From the NCBI GenBank assembly GCA_022843325.1, contig JALHNV010000014.1, positions 1-48,159 on the forward strand: DNA of 48,159 bases, in the 5' to 3' direction. This document shows positions 32,338-41,391 of the stretch, piece by piece. Under the pieces are notes generated by a model that was not told the DNA's origin, searched no databases, and worked only from the letters and a program-made list of their open reading frames with translations. Position 1 is the stretch's first letter; every line of letters starts with the position of its first letter. A program made the translations under genes and the position numbers. The DNA is from Pseudolabrys sp. (GTDB taxonomy: Bacteria > Pseudomonadota > Alphaproteobacteria > Rhizobiales > Xanthobacteraceae).

Positions 32338-34686
32338 TCAGGGGGATGTGGAAGAAGCCCTCAACGCCGCCCACACCCGGTCCGATGTCGCCGGCATGTC
32401 GAGCGCCGCGCCCTTGGGCAGCGCATCCAGAATCGCATTCATCAGCGCCGGCGGCGCCGCCGTGGTGCCGGCTTCGCCGGTACCCTTGACGCCGAGCGGA
32501 TTGGTTCGGCACGCCACCGCGGCGTGATCGACCGCGATCGACGGCATGTGATGAGCGCGCGGCATGGCGTAATCCATGAACGAGCCCGACACGAGCTGAC
32601 CACCGGCATCGTAGACGGTGTTCTCGGTCAGCGCCTGACCCAGCCCCTGCGCCACGCCACCATGCACCTGACCCTCGACAATGGTCTGGTCGAGCAGATT
32701 GCCGGTATCGCTCACCGCGGTGTACTTGATGATCTCAACTGCGCCGGTGTCGGCATCGACCTCGACCTCGGCGATATGGCAGCCGTTCGGGAATGACGGC
32801 GGCACCTTGATCTTGGCCGTGGTGTCGAGACTTTCAGCAATTTCTCCGCTGCGCGCCAACTCGGCGGCGCGATCGGCAACCTCGAACAGCGACACCGCGC
32901 GGCCGGTGCCGCGCACGCTGAACTGGCCGTCGCCGTAGTCGATGTCGGCCTCGCCGGCCTGCAGCAGCATGGCGGCGACGCGCTTGCCCTTCTCGATCAC
33001 CTGGTCGGCGGTCTGCGCAATGGCGCCGCCGGTCATCATCGCCGAGCGCGAGGCCACCGCGCCGAAGCCGGGCACATCGCGATCCGAGTCACCCGAGGAC
33101 AAAGTCACCGTCGCGGCATCGATGCCGAGCCGGCGCGCCACCAGACCGGGAAACACGGTCGGATGGCCCTGCCCGCTGCCGCCGGCGCCGACACTGACCA
33201 CGGCACGGCCGCCGCCCGGAAAGGTGATGCGCGCCGCCTCTTCCGGAAACGCGCCGGCGATCTCGAGATAGCAGCCGATGCCGATGCCGCGCAGCTTGCC
33301 GGCCTTCTTCGCCGCCTTCTTGCGGGCGGCGAAACCGTCATAGTCGGCGAGTGTCAACGCACGTTCGAAGGCGGCCGGAAAATCGCCGCTGTCATAGGTG
33401 TTGCCGAAGGCGGTGGTGTAGGGAATTTTATCGGGCGCAATCAGATTGCGCCGGCGCAGCTCGGCGGCATCGATGCCGGTCTGGTCGGCGGCAGCGTCGA
33501 TGACGCGCTCCAGGAGATAGCTCGCCTCGGGGCGGCCGGCGCCGCGATAGGGGCCGGTCGGCAGCGTATTGGTGAAAACGCAGCGCGTGTTCACCTGCGC
33601 CGCCGGAATGTCGTAGACCGTCGGCAGACAGCCCGACACGTGCGTCGTGAACACGAAATGCGCGACGCCGGTGAAGTAGGCGCCGACATTGCCGATGCAG
33701 TCGACGCGCAGACCGAGGAATTTGCCGCGCGCTGACAGCGCCAGTTCGGCGGTGAAAAACCCGTCGCGGCCCTGGTTGTCGGTGAGGAAGGCTTCCGATC
33801 GGCTCGAGACCCAATGCACGGGCTTTTTCAGATCGCGCGCCGCGTGCAGCATCGCGATGTATTCGGGATAGCACCAGCCTTTCATGCCGAAAGCGCCGCC
33901 CACATCCTCGGTGATGATGTGCAGCTCTTCCGGCTTGACGTTGAGGCTGCCGGCGACCTGGGCGCGCACGCTGGCGAAACCTTGCGTCGGACAGCGCAAG
34001 GTGAAGCGGCCGGTGGCGGCGTCGTGGCTGGCGGTGGCGATGCGCGGCTCCAGCGAGGCGACCACCAGCCGCTGGTTCATGAGTTCGACCCGCACCACAT
34101 GCGCCGCTTCCTTGAAGGCGCGGTCGAGCGCCTTCTGGTTCTTGCCGTCGGGATCGGCCGGCGCGGTCCAGTCGAAGCCGACATTGCCTTCGGCCTCCGG
34201 CCACAGCTGCGGCGCGCCGGCGGCGACCGCGGCGCGGGCATCGGTCACCGGCGTCATCTCGCTGTAGGAGACGACGATCTTGTCGCCGGCATCTTGCGCG
34301 GCGGTGGCGCTGTCGGCCACCACCATCGCCACCGGCTCGCCGACATGCATGACCTGGCTCACGGCCAGTACCGGACGGTGGGGCGAGAACGGCACCTTGC
34401 CGCCCCGTCCCGGGATGGGGTGGGCATGCGAGATCGAATGATAGTGCGCTGCGTCGAGATCGCCGCCGGTCAGCACCGCGACCACGCCGGGCGACTTCTT
34501 CGCCGCCGCCGTATCGATGCTGTCGATCCGCGCAAAGGCATGAGGCGATCGCACGAAATAGGCGGCCAGCACACCGTCTGGCTTCACGTCGTCGCCGAAA
34601 TGGCCACGTCCGCGCAGCAGCGGGTCGTCTTCGACGCGTCCGCTGAAGGTCTGGGGCGCGATGCGGGCGGCGGAAGAAGCGGTCAT
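32338..34686 (-). CDS. Molybdenum hydroxylase large subunit (xanthine dehydrogenase/CoxL family, form II-like)
   Basis: The 782-residue protein is the molybdopterin cytosine dinucleotide-binding subunit of a xanthine dehydrogenase-family enzyme. The N-terminal aldehyde oxidase hammerhead starts RVEDDPLLRGRGHFGDDVKPDGVLAAYFVRSPHAFARI. The GGAFGMKGWCYPEY (about 265-278) and PTGPYRGAGRPEASYLLE (about 380-397) segments match MoCD-binding motifs; YRGAGR is the form II active-site loop, whereas CO dehydrogenases of form I have AYRCSFR. The C-terminus contains VKGTGEAGTTAAPPALMNAI with the conserved Glu. Neither the FAD (CoxM) nor iron-sulfur (CoxS) subunit gene adjoins. ATG 34686 follows GGAG; TTG 34695 is an alternative. 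Substrate is unknown, CO oxidation unlikely. Confidence 0.88.
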   Translation of the reverse strand: MTASSAARIAPQTFSGRVEDDPLLRGRGHFGDDVKPDGVLAAYFVRSPHAFARIDSIDTAAAKKSPGVVAVLTGGDLDAAHYHSISHAHPIPGRGGKVPFSPHRPVLAVSQVMHVGEPVAMVVADSATAAQDAGDKIVVSYSEMTPVTDARAAVAAGAPQLWPEAEGNVGFDWTAPADPDGKNQKALDRAFKEAAHVVRVELMNQRLVVASLEPRIATASHDAATGRFTLRCPTQGFASVRAQVAGSLNVKPEELHIITEDVGGAFGMKGWCYPEYIAMLHAARDLKKPVHWVSSRSEAFLTDNQGRDGFFTAELALSARGKFLGLRVDCIGNVGAYFTGVAHFVFTTHVSGCLPTVYDIPAAQVNTRCVFTNTLPTGPYRGAGRPEASYLLERVIDAAADQTGIDAAELRRRNLIAPDKIPYTTAFGNTYDSGDFPAAFERALTLADYDGFAARKKAAKKAGKLRGIGIGCYLEIAGAFPEEAARITFPGGGRAVVSVGAGGSGQGHPTVFPGLVARRLGIDAATVTLSSGDSDRDVPGFGAVASRSAMMTGGAIAQTADQVIEKGKRVAAMLLQAGEADIDYGDGQFSVRGTGRAVSLFEVADRAAELARSGEIAESLDTTAKIKVPPSFPNGCHIAEVEVDADTGAVEIIKYTAVSDTGNLLDQTIVEGQVHGGVAQGLGQALTENTVYDAGGQLVSGSFMDYAMPRAHHMPSIAVDHAAVACRTNPLGVKGTGEAGTTAAPPALMNAILDALPKGAALDMPATSDRVWAALRASSTSP

Positions 34687-34815
34687 GAGCAACACTCCGG
34701 CGAAAGGACGGCGGCCGTCCAGGCGGCCCTTAAACTTTGCTTAACCAATAAGCCGCAACCAATTAACCGCAAAACAACCGGTTGGGGAATAGCCTCCCCG
34801 CAACCTGGACGCAGC

Positions 34816-36261
34816 ATGGCCACAGCTTACTTCTCTCCCTCGACCCGCCGCCATCTGCGGCTGCTGGCCAGGATTGGCGGCGTTTGCTTTGCCGCCAGCC
34901 TTGCTGTCTTTTACGCTGCCCTGCCGGTGACTGCGGCGGTGTCCTTCCTGTGCGCTGCACTGAGCGCAACGCTGACGATGACGCTGACGGCGGCATGGCT
35001 GGCCCGGCGTGTCCAGGCCCAGAACCAGCGCATGCAAAGCGCGCTCAACAATATGGCGGAAGGCCTGTGCATGTTCGACAGCCATGAGCGGCTGGTCATC
35101 TGTAACCGGCGATATCTGGAGCTGTACAAATTGTCGGCCGAATTCGCGACGCCCGGCACCACGTTGGCCCAACTGCTGGAGTGCCGCATCGCCCAGGGCA
35201 ATTTTTCGCTCGAACCGCAAGCCTACCGGCGCGACTTGACCGCCGCCATGGCGCGCGGCGAGGTCCAGTTCGGGGAGGTCAAATCCGCCGAGGGCCGCGC
35301 CATTGCTGTCAGCAACCGGCCGCTGCCGGACGGCGGCTGGGTGGCGACACACGAGGACATCACCGACCGGCGTAACGTCGAACGCAATCGTGCGGCGATG
35401 CGCGAGCAGCAGCGCCAGCGCGGCCGGATCGAAGAGGCAATCGCCGGCTTCCGCCAGCGCGTTGAGGATCACCTGCGCACCTTGGGTGAAGGCGCGATGG
35501 CGATGCGCTCGACCGCCGCGATGCTGTTCGGCTTCTCCGGCGAGACATCAAGCAGCGCGGCGGGCGCTATCGGCGTCTCGAACGAGGCATCGGCCAACGT
35601 GGATACCGCCGCGACCGCCGCCGATGAACTGAACGGTTCGATAAGCGAAATCGGCCGTCAACTGACCATGACCACGGATATCGTCCGCACCGCAGTCAAC
35701 GAGGCGCACGACACCCATCGCCAGATCGCCGCCCTGGCTCAGGCAACGCAAAAGATCGGCGACGTCATCAAACTGATCCGCGCCATCGCCGGGCAGACCA
35801 ATCTGCTGGCCCTCAACGCCACCATCGAGGCGGCGCGGGCCGGCGAGGCCGGCAAGGGCTTCGCGGTGGTGGCGTCAGAGGTGAAATCGCTGGCGGTACA
35901 GACCGCGAAGGCCACGGAGGACATTTCCAAGCTGATCCTGTCAGTGCAACAGGCGACCGGCGGCGCGGTGGCGGCCATCGGCCGCATTGGCGGCCGCATG
36001 CAGGAGATCGACCGGTGCACCGCCGCGGTTTCGGTCGCGGTCAAAGACCAGAACGCGGCCACCGGCGAGATTTCGGAGAATGTCGCCAGTGCCGCGGACG
36101 GCGCCCGGCTGGTGGTCGCGGTGCTGGACGACGTCGCGGGCGCCGCCACCGAGACGTCGGCATCGGCGGAGAATGTGCTCGCCGTTTCGCAGGCGGTGGA
36201 AGCGGCCGCCGGCGAACTACGCCGCGAGGTCGAGGGCTTTCTCAGCCGGGTTGCTGCCTGA
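34816..36261 (+). CDS. Methyl-accepting chemotaxis-like protein with PAS domain
   Basis: The 481-residue protein has a short hydrophobic N-terminal membrane anchor (about residues 19-60, IGGVCFAASLAVFYAAL and VSFLCAALSATLTMTLTAAWLA, two helices), then a PAS-like domain (about 75-180, MQSALNNMAEGLCMFDSHERLVICNRRYLELY...), and a C-terminal signalling domain (about 210-481) with the hairpin motif IAGQTNLLALNATIEAARAGEAGKGFAVVASEVKSLA. There is almost no periplasmic sensor loop, so it probably senses an internal cue. No che or flagellar gene is in the window. ATG 34816 is used; the longer open frame upstream is an antisense shadow of the CoxL-type gene. The role, motility or otherwise, is uncertain. 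Confidence 0.88.
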   Translation: MATAYFSPSTRRHLRLLARIGGVCFAASLAVFYAALPVTAAVSFLCAALSATLTMTLTAAWLARRVQAQNQRMQSALNNMAEGLCMFDSHERLVICNRRYLELYKLSAEFATPGTTLAQLLECRIAQGNFSLEPQAYRRDLTAAMARGEVQFGEVKSAEGRAIAVSNRPLPDGGWVATHEDITDRRNVERNRAAMREQQRQRGRIEEAIAGFRQRVEDHLRTLGEGAMAMRSTAAMLFGFSGETSSSAAGAIGVSNEASANVDTAATAADELNGSISEIGRQLTMTTDIVRTAVNEAHDTHRQIAALAQATQKIGDVIKLIRAIAGQTNLLALNATIEAARAGEAGKGFAVVASEVKSLAVQTAKATEDISKLILSVQQATGGAVAAIGRIGGRMQEIDRCTAAVSVAVKDQNAATGEISENVASAADGARLVVAVLDDVAGAATETSASAENVLAVSQAVEAAAGELRREVEGFLSRVAA

Positions 36262-36422
36262 GGCGAGGTTTCGCCACCTCAAAATCGACATTAGTCATTG
36301 AAACATCGGCCTCAATGCGGCACCTAGACCGCGACCAGCGCCGCTGCAACCGGCGATGTGCTGCAACACATTGCGGCCTGATATAGTTTGCTTCCGACAA
36401 CGGATTGAGAGCGGAGATGGGT

Positions 36423-37541
36423 ATGCGGTTGGGTTACTTCACGATGCCGGTTCATCCCCTTGGGCGGGAGTGGGCCCAGACGCTGCAGGAGGACCGTGAG
36501 GCAATCATCCTGGCCGACGAGCTCGGCTTTCATGACGCCTTCGTTGGCGAGCATCTGACCGATGCCTGCGAGCAGGTCACCAACAGCATGCTGTTTCTGG
36601 CCACGCTTATCCACGCCACCAAGACCATCAAGCTGGCCAGCGGCACCACCAACCTGTCCCAGATCCACCCCGTCGTGGTCGCCGCCAATTCGGCGATGTT
36701 CGATCACATGGCGCGTGGCCGCTTTATCATGGGCATCAGTCCGGGCGCGCTGACCTCGGATGCCGAGGCGCTCGGCCTGCTCGACGAAGACCGCAACAAG
36801 ATTTTCGCCGAGGCCATCGACGTGATCCTGGCGATCTGGGAGCGCGATCCACCGTACAACATCGATTTCGCCGATAACCGCTTCAAGGTCGCAATCAACC
36901 GCGCCGCCGCGCTGCATCTCGGTGTCGGTATTATGCCGAAGCCGTACCAGAAGCCGCGGCCGGAAATCGTCGGCACCGTGGTGGCGCCGTTCTCGCCGGG
37001 CGTCGTGCTGATGGGCAAGCGCGACTTCCATCCGCTGTCGGCGAACTTCCTCCTGCCTCACCACCTCAAGTCGCACTGGACCAACTACGCCAAGGGCAAG
37101 GCCGAGGTCGGGCAAAAGGCCGACGTCGCCGACTGGCGCGTCGCGCGTACGATTTTCGTCGCCGACGACGAAAAGACCGCACTGTCCTACGGTCGCGAGG
37201 ACGCCAAGAGCCCGTACCGGTTCTATTTCGAGCAGATGGGCGCGAAGATGCGCCGCGGCGGCCGCATCTACGTGTTCAAGAGCCACAAGGAACAGCCGGA
37301 CGAAGAGATCACGCACGACTACATCATGGACAACTGCGTGATCCATGGCACCGTCAACAAGGTGGTCGACGAGATCCTGAAGCTGCGCGAGCAGGCCGGC
37401 GACTTCGGCGAGCTGGTGTATGCCGGCATGGACCAGGTCGATCCGAAGCTGGCCCGCCGCTCGATGCAGCTTCTGGCCGAGCAGGTGATGCCGCGCGTCA
37501 ACGAGGCGATCGGCACGCCGAAAGCCAGCGCCGCGGAATAA
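36423..37541 (+). CDS. LLM-class flavin-dependent oxidoreductase
   Basis: The 372-residue luciferase-like monooxygenase probably uses reduced flavin supplied by a separate reductase. Diagnostic parts are MRLGYFTMPVHPLGREWAQTLQEDREAIILADELGFHDAFVGEHLTDACEQVTNSMLFLATLIHATKTIKLASGTTNLSQIHPVVVAANSAMFDHMARGRFIMGISPG, typical of the limonene-1,2-monooxygenase-like subgroup. The start is ATG 36423 because GGAG lies six bases before it; ATG 36417 would put it too close. The gene ends at a strong bidirectional terminator shared with the L,D-transpeptidase gene. The substrate cannot be assigned. Confidence 0.88.
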   Translation: MRLGYFTMPVHPLGREWAQTLQEDREAIILADELGFHDAFVGEHLTDACEQVTNSMLFLATLIHATKTIKLASGTTNLSQIHPVVVAANSAMFDHMARGRFIMGISPGALTSDAEALGLLDEDRNKIFAEAIDVILAIWERDPPYNIDFADNRFKVAINRAAALHLGVGIMPKPYQKPRPEIVGTVVAPFSPGVVLMGKRDFHPLSANFLLPHHLKSHWTNYAKGKAEVGQKADVADWRVARTIFVADDEKTALSYGREDAKSPYRFYFEQMGAKMRRGGRIYVFKSHKEQPDEEITHDYIMDNCVIHGTVNKVVDEILKLREQAGDFGELVYAGMDQVDPKLARRSMQLLAEQVMPRVNEAIGTPKASAAE

Positions 37542-37569
37542 CCTCCGCGCGCAACAGGCTTCCGAAAAC

Positions 37570-37614
37570 GAAACAGGCGCCCACCGCAATAGCGGGGGCG
37601 CCTGTTTCCGTTTT
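37570..37614. terminator. Bidirectional intrinsic terminator
   Basis: A perfect 13-bp stem GAAACAGGCGCCC (37570-37582) and GGGCGCCTGTTTC (37596-37608) is flanked by CGTTTTAC on one side and by CGAAAACG on the other, so it has a T-run for each strand. It separates the convergent LLM oxidoreductase and L,D-transpeptidase genes. Confidence 0.95.
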
Positions 37615-37626
37615 ACCGGATGTTGC

Positions 37627-38748
37627 CTAGCGCGACGGCGGCGGCAGCGCGCTGCTGGAGATCGGCGGCAAGCCGCCTTGCTGCTGCGGCGGCGCGGCAA
37701 GGCTGGTCGGCTCGCCGACCGGCTGCATCGGTGCACCGGTGGTGGCGCCGGCCCGCGGCGGCGGCGCCATCGGATTGGCCGGTGCCGGCGGTACGCCGGT
37801 GCTGGCGACCGTTTCCGGCGGCTTGCCCGGCAGCACGACGACGCGGGTGCCCGTCTGGACGCGGCTGTAGAGATCCTCGACGTCCTCGTTCAGCAGGCGG
37901 ATACAGCCCGACGACACGTAGGAGCCGATGGTGGACGGCTGGTTGGTGCCGTGAATGCGGTACAGCGTGCTGCCGAGGTAGAGCGCGCGGGCGCCCATCG
38001 GATTGCCCGGGCCACCGGCCATCATGCGCGGCAGGTACGGCTGGCGCTCGATCATCTCGGCGGGCGGGTGCCAATCCGGCCACTCGCGCATGCGCGAGAC
38101 CCGCTCGGTGCCGGTCCAGGTAAAGCCATCGCGGCCAACGCCGATGCCGTAACGCATGGCCTTGCCGCCGCCGAGCACCAGATAGAGGTAGGTATTGGCG
38201 GTGTCGACGATGATGGTGCCGGCCGGCTCCTTGGTCGAATAGTCGACCAACTGCTTTTTCAGATGCTCCGGCAGTTCCTTCGGTGCGCCCCGTTCCGGCT
38301 GGTCTTCTGGCGGCAGCGTCATCACGGTCTGCGGCGGCAGCGGCTGCCCGGCCTGCGGCGGCTGGCCCGGCTGCTGCGAATAGGCGGGCGCCCCGCCAAC
38401 CGCACCCGGCGGACGAATCGCGTTCGGGTCCATCGGCTGGCCTTGGGGCGCCGGAGCGAATTGCGGATTGGCGTAGCCCTGGCCCTGCGGGGCGGCCAGA
38501 CCGGGCGGCGGCAGCGGCTGCTGTTCCTGCGGCTGGGCCTGCGCCAGCGGCGCAAACAGGCGGCTCAGCGGGTCGCGGCGGGGCCGCTCAACCCGCATAT
38601 CTTCTTCCTCGGCCAGAATGGCGGCCGATGACGGCGCCGACCGGTAATAGCCCGGCGGCGGCGAATTCTGCGCCTGGGCGGACATGATCGGGAGAGCCAC
38701 CGCAACCGGCAGCGTCAAAAATAGTGGGCCGAAACGTCGAATCATCAT
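37627..38748 (-). CDS. L,D-transpeptidase (YkuD domain) with long Pro/Gln-rich regions
   Basis: The 373-residue exported protein has a signal peptide (MMIRRFGPLFLTLPVAVALPIMSAQA), then a long Pro/Gln/Gly-rich spacer (about 30-160), and a YkuD catalytic domain (about 175-305). The active-site motif is seen as RIHGTNQPSTIGSYVSSGCIRLLNEDVEDLY, with the His and nucleophilic Cys. L,D-transpeptidases form 3-3 peptidoglycan cross-links or attach proteins to the wall. A second Pro-rich tail follows. ATG 38748 is preferred, with AGGTG just ahead; GTG 38754 would add two residues. The surrounding genes do not define its role. Confidence 0.9.
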   Translation of the reverse strand: MMIRRFGPLFLTLPVAVALPIMSAQAQNSPPPGYYRSAPSSAAILAEEEDMRVERPRRDPLSRLFAPLAQAQPQEQQPLPPPGLAAPQGQGYANPQFAPAPQGQPMDPNAIRPPGAVGGAPAYSQQPGQPPQAGQPLPPQTVMTLPPEDQPERGAPKELPEHLKKQLVDYSTKEPAGTIIVDTANTYLYLVLGGGKAMRYGIGVGRDGFTWTGTERVSRMREWPDWHPPAEMIERQPYLPRMMAGGPGNPMGARALYLGSTLYRIHGTNQPSTIGSYVSSGCIRLLNEDVEDLYSRVQTGTRVVVLPGKPPETVASTGVPPAPANPMAPPPRAGATTGAPMQPVGEPTSLAAPPQQQGGLPPISSSALPPPSR

Positions 38749-38887
38749 TTTCACCTGTACCAGTGAGGCGACAGGAGCGCCCCCAAAGCTTGCCTTGATT
38801 GCCTACGGATGAAGGCACATTCAAGACCAGAATAGGGTCATCGCGTTAACGTGATTCTTCCGGGCTCTCCCGAATGTCCGGCATTTT

Positions 38888-39271
38888 TTACTTTTTTTGC
38901 GCTTCCGAAGCCAGCACCTGCTTGGCAATGCGGTGGCAGTCGACCGCGGCCGGGAAGCCACAGTAGACGGCAATCTGCCTGAGGATCGCCGACAGTTCCT
39001 CCGGGGTCAGGCCATTGCGCAGGGCACCGCGGAAATGCGCCTCAAACTCGTGCATGCGGCCGAGGCAGGCGATCATACCGAGGTTGAGGATGCTGCGGTC
39101 GCGCGGCTTCAGCGCCTCGTCGCCCCATACCGCTCCCCAGCAATACGTCGTCAGAAGTTCCTGGAACTGTTTGTTGAAGTCGTCGGTATTGGCCACCGCC
39201 CGGTCGACATATTCGTCGCCCAGAACCTTGCGCCGCATCTGCATGCCCTTGTCGTACAGTGCCTTGTCCAT
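38888..39271 (-). CDS. Carboxymuconolactone decarboxylase-family protein
   Basis: The 127-residue protein is all-helical and carries the CMD domain from about residue 40: ALKPRDRSILNLGMIACLGRMHEFEAHFRGALRNGLTPEELSAILRQIAVYCGFPAAVDCHRIAKQ. It resembles the PcaC decarboxylase branch of the protocatechuate/beta-ketoadipate pathway; the CxxxxH-like YCGFPAAVDCH residues resemble the family site. Without pca genes nearby, PcaC is not certain. ATG 39271 is used because GGGAGAGC lies upstream; the open frame continues 81 codons with no support. It is divergent from the FAD monooxygenase, 102 bp away, suggesting shared regulation. Confidence 0.85.
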   Translation of the reverse strand: MDKALYDKGMQMRRKVLGDEYVDRAVANTDDFNKQFQELLTTYCWGAVWGDEALKPRDRSILNLGMIACLGRMHEFEAHFRGALRNGLTPEELSAILRQIAVYCGFPAAVDCHRIAKQVLASEAQKK

Positions 39272-39373
39272 CGCGTTCGCTCTCCCTGTCCGGCGTTGGA
39301 ATTCGGCCGGTAACCGATGTTGACAGGAAAATGCCGATCCCGTCCATTCATCCTCCTGAACGGGGACGCGCCC

Positions 39374-40591
39374 ATGAGCATCGCAATTGTCGGCGGCGGC
39401 ATCTGCGGCCTGTCGCTGGCGCTCAACCTGCACCGCCACGGCATTGCCTGCCGAATCTTCGAGCGGGCGCCGGCGATCAAGGCGCTTGGAGTCGGCATCA
39501 CGCTGCTGCCGCATGCGATGCGCGAATTCTCAGCCCTCGGCCTCGGTGAGCAGTTGCTGGCGGCCGGCATCGAGAACCGCGAGAGTTGCTTCTTCAACCG
39601 GTTCGGCCAGCTGATCTACAAGGAGCCGCGCGGGAAATTCGGCGGCTATCAGTACCCGGAAGTCGGCATCCACCGCGGTACGCTGCACGTCATTCTGTAC
39701 GAAGCGGTGAAGGCGCGCCTCGGCGCCGATGCGGTGGTGACCGGTTGCGACGCCACGGCGGTCGAGCAGGACGGCCATTGCGCCACGGTGCATTTCAGCA
39801 ATCGCGACAGCGTGCGGGCGGATGCCGTGATCGCCTGCGACGGCATCAATTCGGCGCTGCGCAAGCAATTCTATCCGGACGACAAGATCGCCTTCTCCGG
39901 CATCAACACCTGGCGCGGCATCACCCGGCGCAAGCCGATCCTCGGCGGCCGCACCTATATGCGGGTCGGCTCCATCAACACCGGCAAGATCGTGATCTAT
40001 CCGATCGTCGACACGATCGACGACAGTGGCAATCAGCTCATCAACTGGATGGCCGAGATCCGGCGCGATACCACGATTCCCAATGACTGGAACAAGCCGG
40101 GCAAGCTTGAGGATTTTTTCTCGATCTACGAAAGCTGGCGGTTCGACTGGCTGGATGTGGCGCAACTGATCCGCGACGCCGACCAGATCCTCGAATATCC
40201 GATGGTCGACAAGGACCCGATCGCGCGCTGGACGTTCGGCCGCGTCACGCTGGCCGGCGACGCCGCGCACCCGATGTATCCGCGTGGCTCCAACGGTGCG
40301 GCGCAGGCCGCGATCGATGCCCGCACACTGGCCGACCTCCTGAAGGCCAATGCCGATCCGCGCGATGCGCTGTCGGCTTACGAGGCGGCGCGCAGCGGCC
40401 CGGCCGCGCAGGTGGTGCGCACCAACCGCGAGCAGCCGCCGGATTTCATCAACATCAAGGTCGAGGAACTGGTGGGCGACAAGCCGTTCGACAATCTCGA
40501 CAGCTACATCACCCAGGACGAATTGCGGGCGCTCTCGGACGCCTACAAACGAGTCGCCGGATTTGCACTGACCGATCTGACGCCCCGGTAG
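39374..40591 (+). CDS. FAD-dependent aromatic-ring-type monooxygenase
   Basis: The 405-residue class A flavoprotein monooxygenase begins with a Rossmann motif (MSIAIVGGGICGLSLALNLHRHG), has the DG-type second motif with VIACDGINSALRK, and the third FAD site GRVTLAGDAAHPMYPRGSNGAAQAAIDARTLADLL. This is the salicylate/6-hydroxynicotinate/UbiH-like fold, needing NAD(P)H and O2. The substrate is unknown; the neighbouring CMD-family gene suggests aromatic degradation. ATG 39374 is used, 19 codons inside the open frame, since it starts at the dinucleotide-binding motif. Confidence 0.9.
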   Translation: MSIAIVGGGICGLSLALNLHRHGIACRIFERAPAIKALGVGITLLPHAMREFSALGLGEQLLAAGIENRESCFFNRFGQLIYKEPRGKFGGYQYPEVGIHRGTLHVILYEAVKARLGADAVVTGCDATAVEQDGHCATVHFSNRDSVRADAVIACDGINSALRKQFYPDDKIAFSGINTWRGITRRKPILGGRTYMRVGSINTGKIVIYPIVDTIDDSGNQLINWMAEIRRDTTIPNDWNKPGKLEDFFSIYESWRFDWLDVAQLIRDADQILEYPMVDKDPIARWTFGRVTLAGDAAHPMYPRGSNGAAQAAIDARTLADLLKANADPRDALSAYEAARSGPAAQVVRTNREQPPDFINIKVEELVGDKPFDNLDSYITQDELRALSDAYKRVAGFALTDLTPR

Positions 40592-40846
40592 CGTCGGCCG
40601 GGTGCGGGGCACGCCGAGCGATGCAAAAAAGACACACTGTTCGGCAAGACGTGCGGCCGAGCGCCACCTGCCAGCGGTCAGAGGCGATAAACATTAACGA
40701 AATCAACACACTAGACCGCGCGCTCAATGAAACAAAAGTTTTTCGAATCGGACCGCAGGGCACAGGATTCGGCCTGTCGGGCCGTTCCATAGATAAGGCG
40801 ACGACTAGAATGCGCGGGTTTTCTCAATGGCGGCTGCCGGCAAGCG

Positions 40847-41386
40847 ATGGATGACAGCGACGAAGCGCTCATGGCCCGGATCGCGCGTGGCGACGAACGG
40901 GCGTTTCATCAACTTTCCCAGCGCCATCTGCCGGCGATGCTCGGACTTGCCCGGCGCGTCCTCGGCAACGCCGCCGACGCCGAAGACGCCGTCCAGGACG
41001 CAATGCTGCGGGTCTGGACCCATGCCCCGCGGTGGCAGCCTCTGGCGGCCTTCCGCACCTGGCTTACGCGGATTGTGGTCAACCTCTGTCTTGACCGCAA
41101 ACGGCGCGCGCCGTGGGTCGATCTGGAGCAGGCTGGCGAACTTGCCGACCCGGCGCCGAACGCGACCGAACATGCCGAGACAACCGAGCGCGAAAAGCTG
41201 GTCGCCGCGGCAATCGCCGAACTTCCCGACCGCCAACGGGCGGCGATCATCCTCACCTACACCGAGGGGATGAGCAATGCGCAGGTGGCGGAAGCTCTGG
41301 ATACGTCGGTGTCGGCGCTGGAGACCCTGCTGATACGCGGCAAACAGAATTTGCGCCGCGCGCTGAAGAACGTGATTGAGGATTGA
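40847..41386 (+). CDS. ECF-type RNA polymerase sigma factor
   Basis: The 179-residue protein has the two regions of an ECF sigma factor: region 2 (about 8-75, ALMARIARGDERAFHQLSQRHLPAMLGLARRVLGNAADAEDAVQDAMLRVWTHAPRW) and region 4 (about 125-175, LPDRQRAAIILTYTEGMSNAQVAEALDTSVSALETLLIRGKQNLRRAL). The next gene starts five bases after its stop. It therefore heads the six-gene operon that ends in the RND pump. By analogy to CnrH and similar systems, it is probably held by the membrane protein encoded next. Confidence 0.93.
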   Translation: MDDSDEALMARIARGDERAFHQLSQRHLPAMLGLARRVLGNAADAEDAVQDAMLRVWTHAPRWQPLAAFRTWLTRIVVNLCLDRKRRAPWVDLEQAGELADPAPNATEHAETTEREKLVAAAIAELPDRQRAAIILTYTEGMSNAQVAEALDTSVSALETLLIRGKQNLRRALKNVIED

Positions 41387-41391
41387 ACGCC

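Noticed and set aside
33814..34815. N-terminal extension of the chemoreceptor-like gene by 334 codons.
   Set aside because: The extension lies antisense to the CoxL-type gene and shows shadow-like composition; ATG 34816 opens on the membrane anchor.
40592..40846. Search for an ECF autoregulatory promoter before the sigma gene.
   Set aside because: No clear GGAAC-type -35 with a matching -10 could be fixed in these 255 bases; the AT-rich stretch near 40690-40745 may contain a promoter but is not specific.
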